NCBI GenBank assembly: GCA_023515745.1
Contig: JALECJ010000256.1
Coordinates: 806,001 to 870,000 of the forward strand
DNA from: Amoeboaphelidium protococcarum
Taxonomy: Eukaryota; Aphelidiomycota; Aphelidea
DNA: 64,000 bases
Direction: 5' to 3'
The notes beneath the pieces are model-generated. The model was not told where the DNA came from. It made no database searches and was given only the letters and a program-made list of their open reading frames with translations. Within the stretch, counting starts at the first letter, position 1, and each line of letters opens with the position of its first letter. Shown here piece by piece: positions 11,082 to 23,615 of the stretch. Made by a program: the position numbers and the translations under genes.

Positions 11082-13706
11082 TCAGACTAAAGTTTCTGCA
11101 CTAGTGTTCGCAGTTCTCATATTATGGTCACCTAAATCACCACCTCTACTACCGACATCATCATCATCATTACCATCAGCAGGATCGGATTTGGCATCAG
11201 AGCTTAACGTGTTACTGCTGTCCAAGAATTTACCGCACAGATTCCAATTAATCTCCGCATCAGCTAAAGGCATAAACACATCAGGGAGCCACAACTTTAT
11301 ATCCTTGTACATACACGGGTCGATATATCGGTCATTGATGGAGGTGTTATAATACTACTTGATCGAGGTGAGCATACTATCGGCGCTAGTGTGCCCTTCT
11401 TGAGCATCCAATAGGAGATCAACATTCTCCGCCACTTTGGTGGTGTTTTAAGATGGTGTTGGCTCTCCGCTCTCCACATCTTTCTACACTTGATCCTAAT
11501 TCTTTTTCTATTGATCATGTTTAGATTAAGTGGAGATACAATCCTACTTATAAGAGAAAATATCTAGCGGTATTTTATGTCGAGGATAATTAGTGTGTCG
11601 CATAATAGCTATGACAAGCACAAATAAGGGCAACATAAGACCAGCTTAGACGAACGCCTACTTGAGAGCAAATATACCACACATGGTGATGATGAATATG
11701 CATATGGCAGTGCAGAAGAAGTATCGCGCACTTAACCACCAGCGACCACCGTCTTCATACACCGGATTGAATACGTACATGTACTAGTGCTTGTATGATA
11801 GGTACTTTAGAGCCATAGAGGCGGCGGCAAAGATAGTGATCAAAGGAGCAATCACACTGTACACGTAGGCAATGGTGAATATCAAAGCTTCCATGGGGAT
11901 CATGAATATCAGTACAGGGAGAAGTGGCATATGCTTGGTGGATTTCTAGCGAGGAGTTTTCAGGAACGGCCAGATGAAAAAACTCCAAAGTTTAGGTGGC
12001 TGAAGGAGTTATAACGCAAATCCACTGAAAGTGAGCACAATATAATTGATAAAGAACCCGGAGGCGGCTGGCAATGCTACACCGAGAATCGGTATAACCC
12101 GAGCAGGATTGTTCAGAATAACAGACAGAGATGTCAGAAAGGTGGTGCCGAGACTGACGAATATCAAAACATTAATCACCAGGAAACCATAGTATCTCTT
12201 CATTGCACTCTCCATCCAGTTACTAAACGTCATTGGTTTCTACAGCCCGGTGACAAACCAGAGAAGCATGGGGAGAAGTTGCATCAGAATATTCACCAGC
12301 AATGGAGGCAGGACACTTGTAATCAAACTGCGAAGAAATTGCGATCTGTTCACAAACTCCTCGAATCCAGGTATGAGCACAGACAAATAATTCAAACTGA
12401 TCAGAGAAGTTATGAATGCCAGCGGTACAAACCAAAAGATAATAATCAAGATTGAGAGAATCAGAATAAGGAACCGACGACCATCCTTTAATTGCGTCTA
12501 TGCATCCAGACTAGGCCATAGTATATCGCGCGGTTCCGGAGCCATAGATGCTTTAATAGTAGACTAGAGACCAAATTTGACTTAAGATGCAAGTATAGCT
12601 TACTTGGCCGTCTTAAAAGTGACAAACGCATTAGTGGAGCACCTGGCATCCAACTTCTAGACTTGTCTAATGTAATCAAGCTCCTGCTCAGCCTTTTCTT
12701 TCTGATCTTGATAATATGATAAGGCATTTAATTAGCGCTAATTTATACAAGGAACACCTTTGTGAACAAGTGGAACATACTGCGGGTCAACTTGATTCAA
12801 AATAGACTGATCCTCGATAACATCTTAAACAAACTGCTTTATAGGGAATTTACTTTTAATATACTAAAACTTCTCTTATGTAATTTTTAATATCTACCCA
12901 TTAACATCCAGCATGTTGAGAAAGAAGGTGAAATATGCACCTTCCAACCTTCGAGTTGTAGCATCGCGTCTACGCATTGATCTCCTCACGGCACCGTATC
13001 TCTTGTGCACATTAACTTCTTCCACTTCACCGATGCCCAACTACTCGATATAAGCTCTAAGGCGCACCTCATCTCGGAGACCGCGGTCGAGATGCTTAAG
13101 AAGTACAGTCCTAGAATCGCGTCTATTAGAATTGTACTTGCGCACTAGAAATCTTCTATAGACGCTAAGGAACTAATGGTGAATTAGAAACATATATCCA
13201 CATCCTAATGAGACTACAATCACAGACACGACGTAATGAACCCACAGGATCGACTAACCAGTCCGTATGTTGGACATGGATAATCCCTGGAGATCATCTA
13301 GTCCCATGGCACCAGATTTATTGGAAGGAATGACAATAATAAAGGTGATAAACACCATAATCACGTAGAACATGGCACCATACTTCATCATCATTAGATG
13401 CAGGTATTGATCGGATCCGATTATACTATCCAGCCCATCATCTTTCTGTCGTATAACGGATATAAGCCAGCCAAATATTCCCATTCTGACTGGCTTTAAT
13501 CCATAATCATTTACATAATGAGGTTTTGCACAATAAATAGTAGGTAGACGATGACGCAGAAATTCAAATATGGCTAGAAGAGCTGTGGCCACAACAAGCA
13601 CAATAGCCAGAGTTGTGAGAATACCGACCAGCTAGACACCACTGTCCACTGTCAGTGATGCGACTTGAGGTGTAGTACCGTTCTCTATAATCTCAAAGAT
13701 GTTCAT
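11082..13706 (-). CDS. CSC1/OSCA/TMEM63-family osmosensitive cation channel
   Basis: Intronless, 874 aa. The N-terminal part has three membrane spans (one begins LVGILTTLAIVLVVATALLA). A soluble RRM-like segment follows with the YCAKPHYVNDYG block upstream. The channel core then has multiple spans: IIIFWFVPLAFITSLISLNY, ITSVLPPLLVNILMQLLPM, FINYIVLTFSGFAL and LIFTIAYVYSVIAPLITIFA. This arrangement (NTM, cytosolic loop, DUF221/RSN1_7TM core) defines the family. These proteins are mechanosensitive or osmosensitive cation channels of the plasma membrane or endomembranes. The cytosolic tail is acidic (NDDDDVGSRGGD). It lies in tandem downstream of the AGC kinase with 404 bases between them. Confidence 0.92.
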
Positions 13707-14110
13707 AAAATTACAACTTTCTAAAATTGGATGATAATGTAATTTTTTGCTGTCAACAGTTGATGGTATAAATCAGGGATAAAAAAACTAAAAAAATGAT
13801 GAAAATCGTAATGGTCGATCACATCAATTTTCGCATCAATTTTTGTTCACTCACTCATTCATTCACTGCTTTTATGCGCGTGTGTGAGATTGGCTTAGTC
13901 TGCGAGACACAAGATTTGTGAGGGCGATCGTGAGTGACAGATTTGATTGGTGATTCATCATCTAGGAGTCATCATCACTGGTGAGTTTAAAACCGAAAAG
14001 AGCCATAACAAAGGTCAAGATGGTAGTTACAAGTTTGCAATATTTATTCAAGTCATCATTAAACTAAGGGCTGGTAATCAGAGCTAACTATCATCAAGAA
14101 CAGCAGTATT
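13707..14110. promoter_or_regulatory. Promoter region of the CSC1 channel gene
   Basis: AT-rich start-proximal part, then a CACT/CATT tetranucleotide run (13846-13866) about 140 bases upstream of the start. No frame or RNA gene seen. Confidence 0.4.
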
Positions 14111-17100
14111 TCAAGCCTTCTTTGATCTGATTGAGAGCGCGTCCTGATTGAAACCAAATTCTTGAAACACTCCCGGCCGCTGGGCGAGATAAGAATTGAC
14201 GCTGTCTGGGGTGTCGCCAATGTCCTGCTGAAGAAAGTCATCATCAAAATACTTCACATCCAGATCATCATTGACTTCTGGTCTGAATGGTACAGGGAGT
14301 TCCTTCTTAAACAGCAAGTCAAAGTCAATTGAACTGAAGAACTTGTGTTTCTACAGCTCAATGGCACCTTTCGACCCGCAGCATAATCTCTTGTTAGGAT
14401 CCCGATGCAGTAGTCTATGTAAAGCATCACGCGCATCAGCAGACACGTACTGAGGGTACTCTATTTTCATGTACATTATTCTCTGACACAATTCATCGCG
14501 ATCCTCACAGTAAAACGGATGATAGCCGCAGAGCATCTCAAACATGACAACACCAAGTGCCCACCAATCGGCCGCGTAAGTGCCCGTTAGGCCACCAATA
14601 ATCTCAGGTGCCAAGTATTCAAAGGTGCCGGCAATGATGCTATCATCATCATCATCACCGCCACCACCATCAGCACTATCGACTCCATCAGAGTTGACCT
14701 TACTCAGGCCAAAGTCAGTCAATTTAACGTGGCCATCACGATCCAGCAGAATGTTCTCCAGTTTTAGATCACGGTACAAAATGCCTTTACCGTGCAGGGA
14801 CTAGAGCGCCAGAGATAGCTCAGCAGTATAGAATTTAACTCTCTCCTCAGAAAATCTACCAAAATTGCTAATATGGAAAAATAGCTCTCCTCCATTCACA
14901 TACTCCAACACCAGGTAAAGTCGAGTATCAGTTTAGAAAGCATAATGTAATCCAACGATGAATGGATGTCTGATGGCACGCAAAATTTAATTCTCAGTCT
15001 TGTTGTTCAGGATCTCTCTAGAATCTCTGATGCCAGACTTTTTAACAACTTTGATTGCGTAAATCTGACTATTGGACTTCTTCTGACACAATAGCACTTT
15101 ACCAAACTTACCACGTCCTAAAACTTTATGCACTTGAAAATCATCCATGGACACAGCTTGCTCTTTAGGCTTCTACGACGGACTAGTTACTCCAGCAGAC
15201 TTACGTTTAGTAGCCTCCGTTAAAGCCGTTATCCATCCATCACAAGCAGATGCCGAGTCTGCGTAAAATATATGCACATCAGCGGCATTAATTTTGGATA
15301 CAACTTCAATGCAATACCTTCCCTACTAGCCTTTCTGAATGAAGTAATCACTCAAAAGTAAATTGAGTACTTAAATAGTCTCTTTAGAGGCAGACTTCTC
15401 GGTAACAATAAACTTGCTATTCTCAATATAGCACCAAAGGCTCTTATTTTTTGGCTTTACGCCATCTTTACCGTTCTCCAGCACCAGCCATCCTTCCTTT
15501 GTAATAGATTCGATTTCAACTTTACGCTCCTTGACTACTGATGATGTCTTCAAAATGTGAACAATGTCCTTCACAGCAGGATTTTCTGAATTAAACTGAT
15601 CCTTCTTGTCATTGACTCCCAGAATATTAGCAACTTTAGCAGCGCGTCTATTAAACACAACAGACTTACGCATATCCGGCCTATCTTTGGATGATGTGGA
15701 CATGAGAGATGTCAAAGACTCCAATGAAGATCTTTGAACAGTTTTATTCTTCTTAAAAACTATAATGCTGCCATTACTCTATGAATTTAGAACGTCTAAC
15801 ACCTTCTACGTTGCTTGCAAAACCTTTTGAGTGGCACCATCATCTTGCACAAGCGTATACTGCTCATAATCATCCTTAATATTCAGTCTCTCAATAAGCA
15901 GTAAGATGACATCTTACACTAGTGCGTCTTTATGCAAATTCAAACTCTTGTATGTCTGATTAGTCAGATAGATCCGAGCATAGAACTGGTTATTGACAAC
16001 TGTAGGCTTAGAATTAGAACTCTGGATCTATTCATCCGCAGCAACAGCTCCTCCGACACGAAGGCTTGTTTTGTGCTTTTTAGACTCCACTTTGGGTGAA
16101 GATTATCCGCTCTTTCCACCCTTCTTACTACTCGACTTGCCACCTTTCATGAAAGAACTTTACGAAATTACACCTGCAGTTCTCCTACTGCGGAATGTAC
16201 CAGGATCATTGAGACCCAATAGTTACACCACTTTCTATTTACTTTTATCGCTACTACCCACTGGGTTATTACTTTCTAGCAAATACTTTACCAAATCTTA
16301 CTCATCCTGCAGACCCAGAACAGATATTAATTTATTCAGCCTCTTCGCATCTTAATCTTATTGCGCGGATATACCACCAGACCCGCCAGACCTGCTAGAT
16401 TTACCTGTATCTGCTTCAAGTGGCTTCAAGTCTGAGAAGTTAGACGCCATAGAAGAATTTCTATAGATCTTTCGCAACTTGTCTTTAATTAAATCACTGT
16501 CTTAGCCTGATAAAGCTTAAGCAATAACAGAGGTACGCTTTGAAGTCACGTTCGTTGCACTAGATGTAATGGTAGAAGGCATCTGGACACTGTTAGAATT
16601 CTAAACTGATTAATCATTGTGACTTGAAGTATCGTCAGACTCAACCAGGCCAGTCGACATCGACTACGCATAGCTAAGCAGTGCACTCTTAATGTCATCC
16701 AGCGAGGCAAGTTCTTCTAGAATTGCACCCGCAAACTGGTCTGCAACAGCATTAGAGGCACATTCAAAGAATACGCGCTCAACCTCATGGTAAGTGATCA
16801 CGCATGCTTTACCTAAAGATTAGAAGCCTTATACATCTCTAACAAGGCACAGATCTTTTTAGCCACCGTTATTGACAATTTCAGTAATTGCGGACTGCTG
16901 GTTAATCTCAGAGATTTAGTCTGTGTCGCGATCTATGACAGCAAGTGACCACTAGAACGACTACCCTAATCCATTCTAAATCTTTAAACTTTTACAAAAG
17001 GCGCTAAATAGATCACTTGCAGACGTTTAACTGGCAGCCACAACTCCTCTATACTACCCCGTTGATAGATAAACTCTATATACACAATTCTCATCTTAAT

Positions 17101-18625
17101 CTGCACTGCCCACTACATCATCAATACTACTGTCGGCTCCTATAGGCTTCAAAATGTATCGAATCTGAGAATCTAAAGGCGTGAATGGTGTCTCGTCCAT
17201 CTTTAAAAACCCAGTAACTTATTCGCTAGAATCAAGAGATAGCCTCCAAATACCCAATTACTTAACAACAGCACTTGGACTCTCTATAACATCCTCAGGC
17301 ACGTGGTCATAGATGAAAGCTTACATCTCATCATTACCGGAGCTGACAACTTAGTTCACAAGATCTCTCACCAATTGTTCCGTGGTAGTGAACAGAGAAC
17401 TTTACACATACAAATGCTGATTATCAGGAAACTACACCTTCACATTAAACAGTTGAGGTGAACGGCGTCGAATAATAAGCAAATCATCAACAGACTCTGG
17501 AGTCAGGCTTCCGTACTACTTGGTCTCATCGATGAAATCAACAACCTTATTCAGCTGATCTTTTTACAAGATAACGAGACCGTAATCTTGAGCTAGTATT
17601 GGAATCTCAGTCTCCTAATCACCGCCTCTATCAGTAGACTTTGCCATCTAAGCACTGACCCACTTGGCAACAATTTCTCCCACTGAAGTGGAGTCACTTA
17701 TTCCGCACAATAAGCAGGGGACACCTTCATTCGAGTACACGTAAATCTAATCTTGAGTAGCGACAACACCATTCTACGGCTTAAAGAGAGTATCAGCATC
17801 TTGAAATTGACTCTCAGCCACTGGCGTAGGAGAAGACTTCTTTGCAGCTACTAAAGGCAAAGGCTCATCATCCGGAGCATTATCATTAAAGTCATAGTAG
17901 TGAGTGGCTGATCGGTCAACTTCCAACCCCATACTACTCAAATTTGCATCATAGCTATAAAAGTTTCCCTATGTCACAGTTCTCGTGCTCAACTATGTGC
18001 TATACGCATCAGCGCCATCATCAGGCAATGACAATTTGGATACAGCAGCAGTAATTGCATCGCGCTGCGAAGTATTCAATGAATTCTAAGAGGACAACTG
18101 CGAAGACAAAACTGCAGGTTTCACGATTAACAACTAAGGCTACTCAGTCAAAGGCTGCGGCAGAGGTGACTTTGGTGGATCAGGATACAACATCAATTAC
18201 TACGTGGACACCTGTAGATCTTGTGGCAGCATACGAGAGAGTCTATACTCTTGAATCTTTACAGGACTAAGCGGTTCAGGAGGGGGCACAGTATCAGGAT
18301 CGGCAAGTACTTTCTCAGCCACCGTGAAAGGTATCTCAAACATGGTGGTATCTCTTTTACGCAGCGCAGATATAGCGGTTGATGACTGGTAAGAATAGGC
18401 AAAGCTTGGTTATTAAATTCGAGGCGACGCAGATAGTGGAGGTGGAAGAGCGAAATCATTATCACTTGCTGGAGAGAAAACTACATTCTCCTAAATTGGT
18501 GTACTTCTAAGTAGCCAAGTGTCTATGTTGGACGGGTGGGATAATAGCGATGCTCTCGACGATTCTCGTTTGAACTTTAACGGACTAGGGACACTGTACT
18601 TGGCCAGAAATTCATCAGTATTCAT
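14111..18625 (-). CDS. Large protein kinase: RA-like/ubiquitin-fold repeats, PH-like domain, AGC kinase
   Basis: A single frame of 1504 aa from ATG at 18625; an in-frame ATG at 18742 would add 39 hydrophobic residues and is less likely. Residues 1-250 are disordered and Ser/Pro-rich. Four segments look like RA or ubiquitin-like folds: starting near 290 ([13 protein letters not shown]), 392 ([15 protein letters not shown]), 512 ([14 protein letters not shown]) and 877 ([15 protein letters not shown]). A PH-like domain spans about 1035-1125 ([10 protein letters not shown] ... [11 protein letters not shown]). The AGC kinase runs about 1157-1427: [46 protein letters not shown] hydrophobic motif FQEFGF sits near the C-terminus. 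The catalytic residues are all present. The activation loop has an Asp/Gly-rich insert. RA binds Ras-family GTPases and PH binds phosphoinositides, so a Ras- and lipid-responsive kinase is inferred. Confidence 0.85.
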
Positions 18626-18907
18626 TATTAATATCACTGACTTTGTTAACACTATCAAAAAATTGATAGAATAAATATAGTCAAAGTATATTCGCAATGA
18701 GCTATTTACCAATGCAAAATCATCATTAATTGTATTCACCATGCCAACACCATCATGAAAAGGCCCAATGCAGTAATGCAGGTTGTCATGGAAACGTTCT
18801 CCCTCTACTAACGACCAATGACTACACTATTTGATTAAACCTGAAAAATTATAGTCAATTAAGATTACTTTATTATCAGAGTTCATTCAGTTATTATCAT
18901 TCTTAAT

Positions 18908-21070
18908 TCATTCCAATGTTGGGTAGACGCCATTGACAGATCCATAGTACGACTGTTATTGTTAATGAGTTGAGTAACGCCTGTTATAGTCATCGAAATC
19001 TTATCCATTAGTATCGTTATAAGTAGAAGAGTGATAAGAAGCAGCACTCTAATCATGATACTAATCCTAGTGATAATAATCCTGCTTAGGAGTTCTACTT
19101 GTAGATCGTCCGCGATCAGAAGCAAAGTCAGCACTACTTTTAGTGGTTCCACCGGCGAAATGATGTTCATTCAACACTCCACCGCCAATCCATTGAAGGC
19201 CATCATGTACCTCTCCTTCAATAACGGCGTTACATTCCCTCACGAACGCACCACCGTACTTGTTCATTAAAGCCTCAACTACGGACTGCCACACCTTCAT
19301 ACGATCTTTCAACTTTGGAAAGTCTTTAGAGAGGACAAAATCGCGCAGTTGATACTGAGATAAAGCGGCAGAATCTACAGTCTTATGAATTCTAAACAAC
19401 TTTTCCTACTCAATCAACAGTGTCTTCACAGCATCGACATAATGCTCAACCATTTGAGAATACGCAACATTAGACAAATATTTGTAGTATCCAAAGATAA
19501 GCGATATTAACGCCACCAACGATGCAACGAGATGATACTTAAAGTACTCAATAGAATCTCTTATGAATATGGTAATCCGGCACAAGAGAGGATAGTTGGG
19601 TTCTTTAGAAACATACATAGTCTCCTCATCAAAAGCGTGTGATTCTATAGGTAATTATTTATTTTCCTTTTCGATCTCATTTACAGTGGCATTCCAATAA
19701 ACTTAAAATCTCTCATGACTCAACTTGGTATACTTTTTCGCCATCAAAGATTAAAGAGTAGACTCTGACATTCCTTAAACACCATCAGATTCACCACAAA
19801 TCACTGCACCATCATGATTTGCCAGTAAAGACACGACATCAGAGACCATTTTATCAACATATTCACCTTTCATAGTATCAGCAACACAGCGAGGCGGAAG
19901 AAGATAAGTCAACGGGTTGATAGCTTGCAACAGTGTAACATGCTCTTGAGGATATAACAAGTATCCAGCCTCACATTTCAGACCAAAAGGGACGAGACAG
20001 ATGCCATGAGAAGGACAAGGTCTACATTCAGGCAATTCCCAAGTAAGCGGAATACCTCTATACGTTCTGAAAATATACGTCGCATTAGAACTATCTGGTG
20101 CGCAATAAGGAACTTTCTTCCAGCGCTATAAGTGAACTGATGCCAGCGCAATTACCAGACTTAATATAACAATCGCCACCTTTGCCAAGACGACAAACTT
20201 ATTTCGTCCGCTCATAGTAGGTACAACATTAGCATCCTTCTAAGCTTTCTTCAGAACCTCACTTACATCTGAATATCCGGCAATTGGAAATGGAATAGTG
20301 GGGCTGATAAACTTTAAAGGCAATCCTTGTCCAGATTTACGCGAACTTGATCTTCTTCGTCTCGCAGACGATGGAGACTTGCCTCTGACGTTATTCGCAG
20401 ATGAATAATCTTGTTCCTCCTTAAAAATTTAAGCAGAAGCGTCTTGAGCAGGGGAGACTGTATCGTTTTTCGTTGCCTTCTGAGCGACTCTGCCCAAAGA
20501 TTTTCTCTTTTTAAGAGAAGATGATCTGCCACGCTCACGGCCACCAGCCTCAATCTCATCAGAGGGTGGTTCTTGATAGCCAGCGTGCTCAACAATATTA
20601 TTATCATCACTACTACCATCAGCAAGCATCGATTGATAATTGAGCGAACGCCGTCTCTAGAATGGATTGTCAAAAGGATCTACAGATGCAGCAGTCAGCG
20701 TAGGAGACTATTTCTTATTTCTGTTACTACTAGATTTAGATAATGAAGATGTGGATGATCGTACATTCTCCTTCTGATACTCTACATCTTCAAGCGCGCC
20801 TTACGGACTACCACGCTCATTCACAGCCTAAATTCCACGAGCAGATCCTTTGACATTTAAATACTTTTTACGCAATTGCTGCCTTTTATCATGGATCTAA
20901 GAGCGAAATGTCTGAACATAATCATTCTTGCGCATAGGTGTGCCATTGGATAGCTACTGCTTCTGAGGGAGAGCATCAAAGTGCAACAGGATACTCTTTA
21001 TATTGGGAATCGTCAACTTGGAAACATCAAAATCATCCGATAATATCTCTTCCAACCGCTGAGAGTCCAT
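18908..21070 (-). CDS. SRC1: Inner nuclear membrane protein Src1/Man1 (Heh family)
   Basis: Intronless, 720 aa. Residues 1-45 form a HeH/LEM-type helix-extension-helix (FDVSKLTIPNIKSILLHFD). A Ser/Arg/Lys-rich nucleoplasmic linker follows with likely nuclear import signals (RGRSSSLKKRKS, SARRRRSSSRK). Two membrane spans sit at about 292-314 and 508-530. Between them the lumenal region is Cys-containing (LPECRPCPSHGICL, CEAGYLLYPQE), typical of the MSC domain. After the second span comes a winged-helix-like stretch (LSQYQLRDFVLSKDFPKL) and a Tyr/Gln/His-rich tail. Src1/Heh proteins anchor chromatin, including rDNA and telomeres, to the nuclear envelope. Confidence 0.9.
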
Positions 21071-21295
21071 TATATGCTATTTCCAAGCACTATATGTATA
21101 TATCGACTATCAAAAATCGAATTGCTTAAATATGTGCCCGTGCCAGTTGTTAAAAAAGAAAAAAGGAAAGAAGAAACGAAGCGCGAAAACTCTCCAAATA
21201 TTTCTTGATGAATCAAAGAGCTCTCAGAGAGTACTCTTTTGTCTCCCGTAAAAGTCGAGTTACTTACTACCTGTAATTCGACTATTCAATCAGTA

Positions 21296-21844
21296 ATGCC
21301 AAAGTACTATTGCGATTATTGTGATAAACATCTCACTCATGACTCTATGAAAGCTAGGCGAGATCACAACGCTGGATTTAGACATCGAGACATGGTCCGT
21401 AATCATTATGCGAAGATTGCTTCATTCTACGCTCAATAGGCAATCGATATGATGACTAGGAATCGCCCTCCAACTGCTCCTATCCAATCGCCGCCCTTAA
21501 TGTCTCCTCCTTTCGCTAATAGTAACATTAACAATATTGGCGGTGGTGGTGTTGTAATGACGCGTCCTTCAATGCCGCATCATCGGAGTCATTTGTAATC
21601 TTCATAGCCTCCCTAGTAGTAATAGTAATAGTTGTAGTAGTAGAATTAATTCTAGATTTAGTCAACATAATAGCAGTAGTATTAGCTGCCTGTATAATAA
21701 CTATAGTAATAATAATTATAATAGCCAAGTGTTCATGGAATGTTGTCGGGTACAGGGGTGCAAGGTGTCACTGCACAGGCTGGTCCATAAAATCTATACC
21801 AGGCAAGACCCATGTTTAATTACCCGCACTAGCATCTTAAATGA
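21296..21844 (+). CDS. SNRPC: U1 small nuclear ribonucleoprotein C
   Basis: 182 aa. The first 35 residues are the U1-C matrin-type zinc finger, with Cys6, Cys9, His24 and His30 in the canonical spacing (MPKYYCDYCDKHLTH ... KARRDHNAGFRHRDMV). U1-C stabilises U1 snRNP base-pairing with the 5' splice site. The rest is Pro-rich and then Gln-rich; most Gln codons between about 21597 and 21722 are TAA or TAG. The start is fixed by the conserved MPKYYC. It is divergent from SRC1, sharing a 225-bp upstream region. Confidence 0.96.
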
Positions 21845-21937
21845 GCAATTGCAACAAGAAGCGTATTAAATTAAAATTGTAAAATAACGATAATTAATCA
21901 CCTATGATCAGGGAAATCCCCATTTATTTATACTAAT

Positions 21938-23197
21938 TCAATGTCTGTATTCCTGGTTCATCTCACGCGCTATCAACATTCTTCTTACTTCAGAGGTACC
22001 CGCTCCAATCTCATATAGTTTGGCATCACGCAACAATCTGGCCACTGGATAGTCCTCAATGTAGCCATTACCACCCAGCAATTGGATGGCAGAGAGGGCA
22101 CATTCAGTCGCTCGCTCTGCAGAATATAAAATGACTCCGGCACAGTCCTTTCTCAACTGCTTGTACTTGTCCACATTCTCCGCCTATTTAGTGGCAGCAG
22201 ATGTACCAGCATCACTCACGTCTCTCGCCTTCATATCATCCACAGCCTGGGCTACAGAGTACACGTAAGCCTTGGAAGCATTCAGTTTGGTGTACATATC
22301 TGCAACTATACCCTGCACCAGCTGAAAGTCTGCAATAGGCTTATTGAACTGCTTTCTCTCGTTGATGTAAGGCACCACAGCGTCAAGACAGGCTTCCATT
22401 ATTCCCAGTGGTCCTCCACTCAGCACTAGACGTTCTAAATCGAGACCGGACATTAGAACGTAGACACCCTGGTGCACCTTGCCTAATACATTCTTCTCCG
22501 GGATGAAGGTGTTATCAAAGATTAGTTCTCCCGTGTTAGATCCACGCATACCCAGCTTATCCAACTTCTCACCACGCGTGAATCCCTCTTTAACATCATC
22601 ATCCACAATGAATGCCGTGATATGATTCTTTTGCACATCAGTCTTTGCGTAGACAATCAAAACGTTGGCATCCGGTGCATTGGTAATCCAGAACTTGCTA
22701 CCAGTCAGTCTATATCCACCTTGTACCTTCTCAGCGCGGCACTTCATGGACACAACATCGCTACCAGCCGAGTGCTCACTCATTGCTAATGCTCCAACAT
22801 ACTCACCGGATATCAACTTGGGCAGATACTTCTCCTTCTACTCTTCACTACCATTTCTAACCAGCTGATTCACACAGAGATTAGAATGAGCTCCGTACGA
22901 GAGACCAACAGATGCAGATGCTCGACTAATATCTTTCATAGCGATGACATGAGCAAGGTACCCCATGTTCATACCTCCATATGCCTCAGGTGCAGTGATA
23001 CCCAAAGTGCCCAGTTCGCCAAGTTTAGGCCACATATCCAGAGGGAAAGCATTTCTCTTGTCAACATCTTTCGCAATCGGTGCCAACTCCTTGTCCGCCC
23101 ACTACCTTATAGTGCTAGACAATTCTTGTACACTTTCAGGCAGTACAAAATATCCCCTCTTACGATTAATACTTCTAATCAATCTCCGGTGCAGCAT
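21938..23197 (-). CDS. IVD: Isovaleryl-CoA dehydrogenase, mitochondrial
   Basis: 419 aa, intronless. A basic amphipathic leader ([17 protein letters not shown]) suggests mitochondrial import. The acyl-CoA dehydrogenase fold is complete: the FAD/substrate-binding block [16 protein letters not shown], the catalytic-base region [15 protein letters not shown] with Glu255 in the IVD/glutaryl-type position, and C-terminal [17 protein letters not shown] and [17 protein letters not shown] converts isovaleryl-CoA to 3-methylcrotonyl-CoA in leucine breakdown, passing electrons to ETF. It contains very few TAA/TAG codons. Confidence 0.94.
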
Positions 23198-23615
23198 AGT
23201 ATATTGTCACTTGATTAATTAACACTACGTATTACGATTAACCTTTACAACAGCTAAGCGAGACAAAGCAAACTCCGTCGTGGGAAACGAGAGAACAACG
23301 TTTAGACGGCAAGTGAAAGACCTGAACTTTATCACTTTAGATTTGCTCTCATAGTTATTACGAGTGAGACAATAATTTATCATTCGCTGATATGGAGAAT
23401 TTGCTTTAATTAATCTCGCAATTAAGTCTATAACTAAAGATTACAATGATATGAACGCCTTTCGTTACAATAAGCTATATTCTTCAAGGATCGTTTTTCA
23501 CTTGTAACACAAACTCCCTCTGTGAAAAAAAGCGATAAAAATCTAGACTGCAGACATTTTATCATTAAGCTTTATTTTATCAATACAAACACACGCTAGG
23601 ATTTAATTATTAAAT
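23198..23615. promoter_or_regulatory. Divergent intergenic region between IVD and the SPOUT gene
   Basis: AT-rich with several TTAATTAA-like palindromic stretches. No reading frame or RNA gene recognised. It must contain both promoters. Confidence 0.4.

Noticed and set aside
14580-14804. Ser/Pro-rich plus frame opposite the kinase
   Set aside because: Antisense shadow of the Asp/Gly insert and kinase domain.
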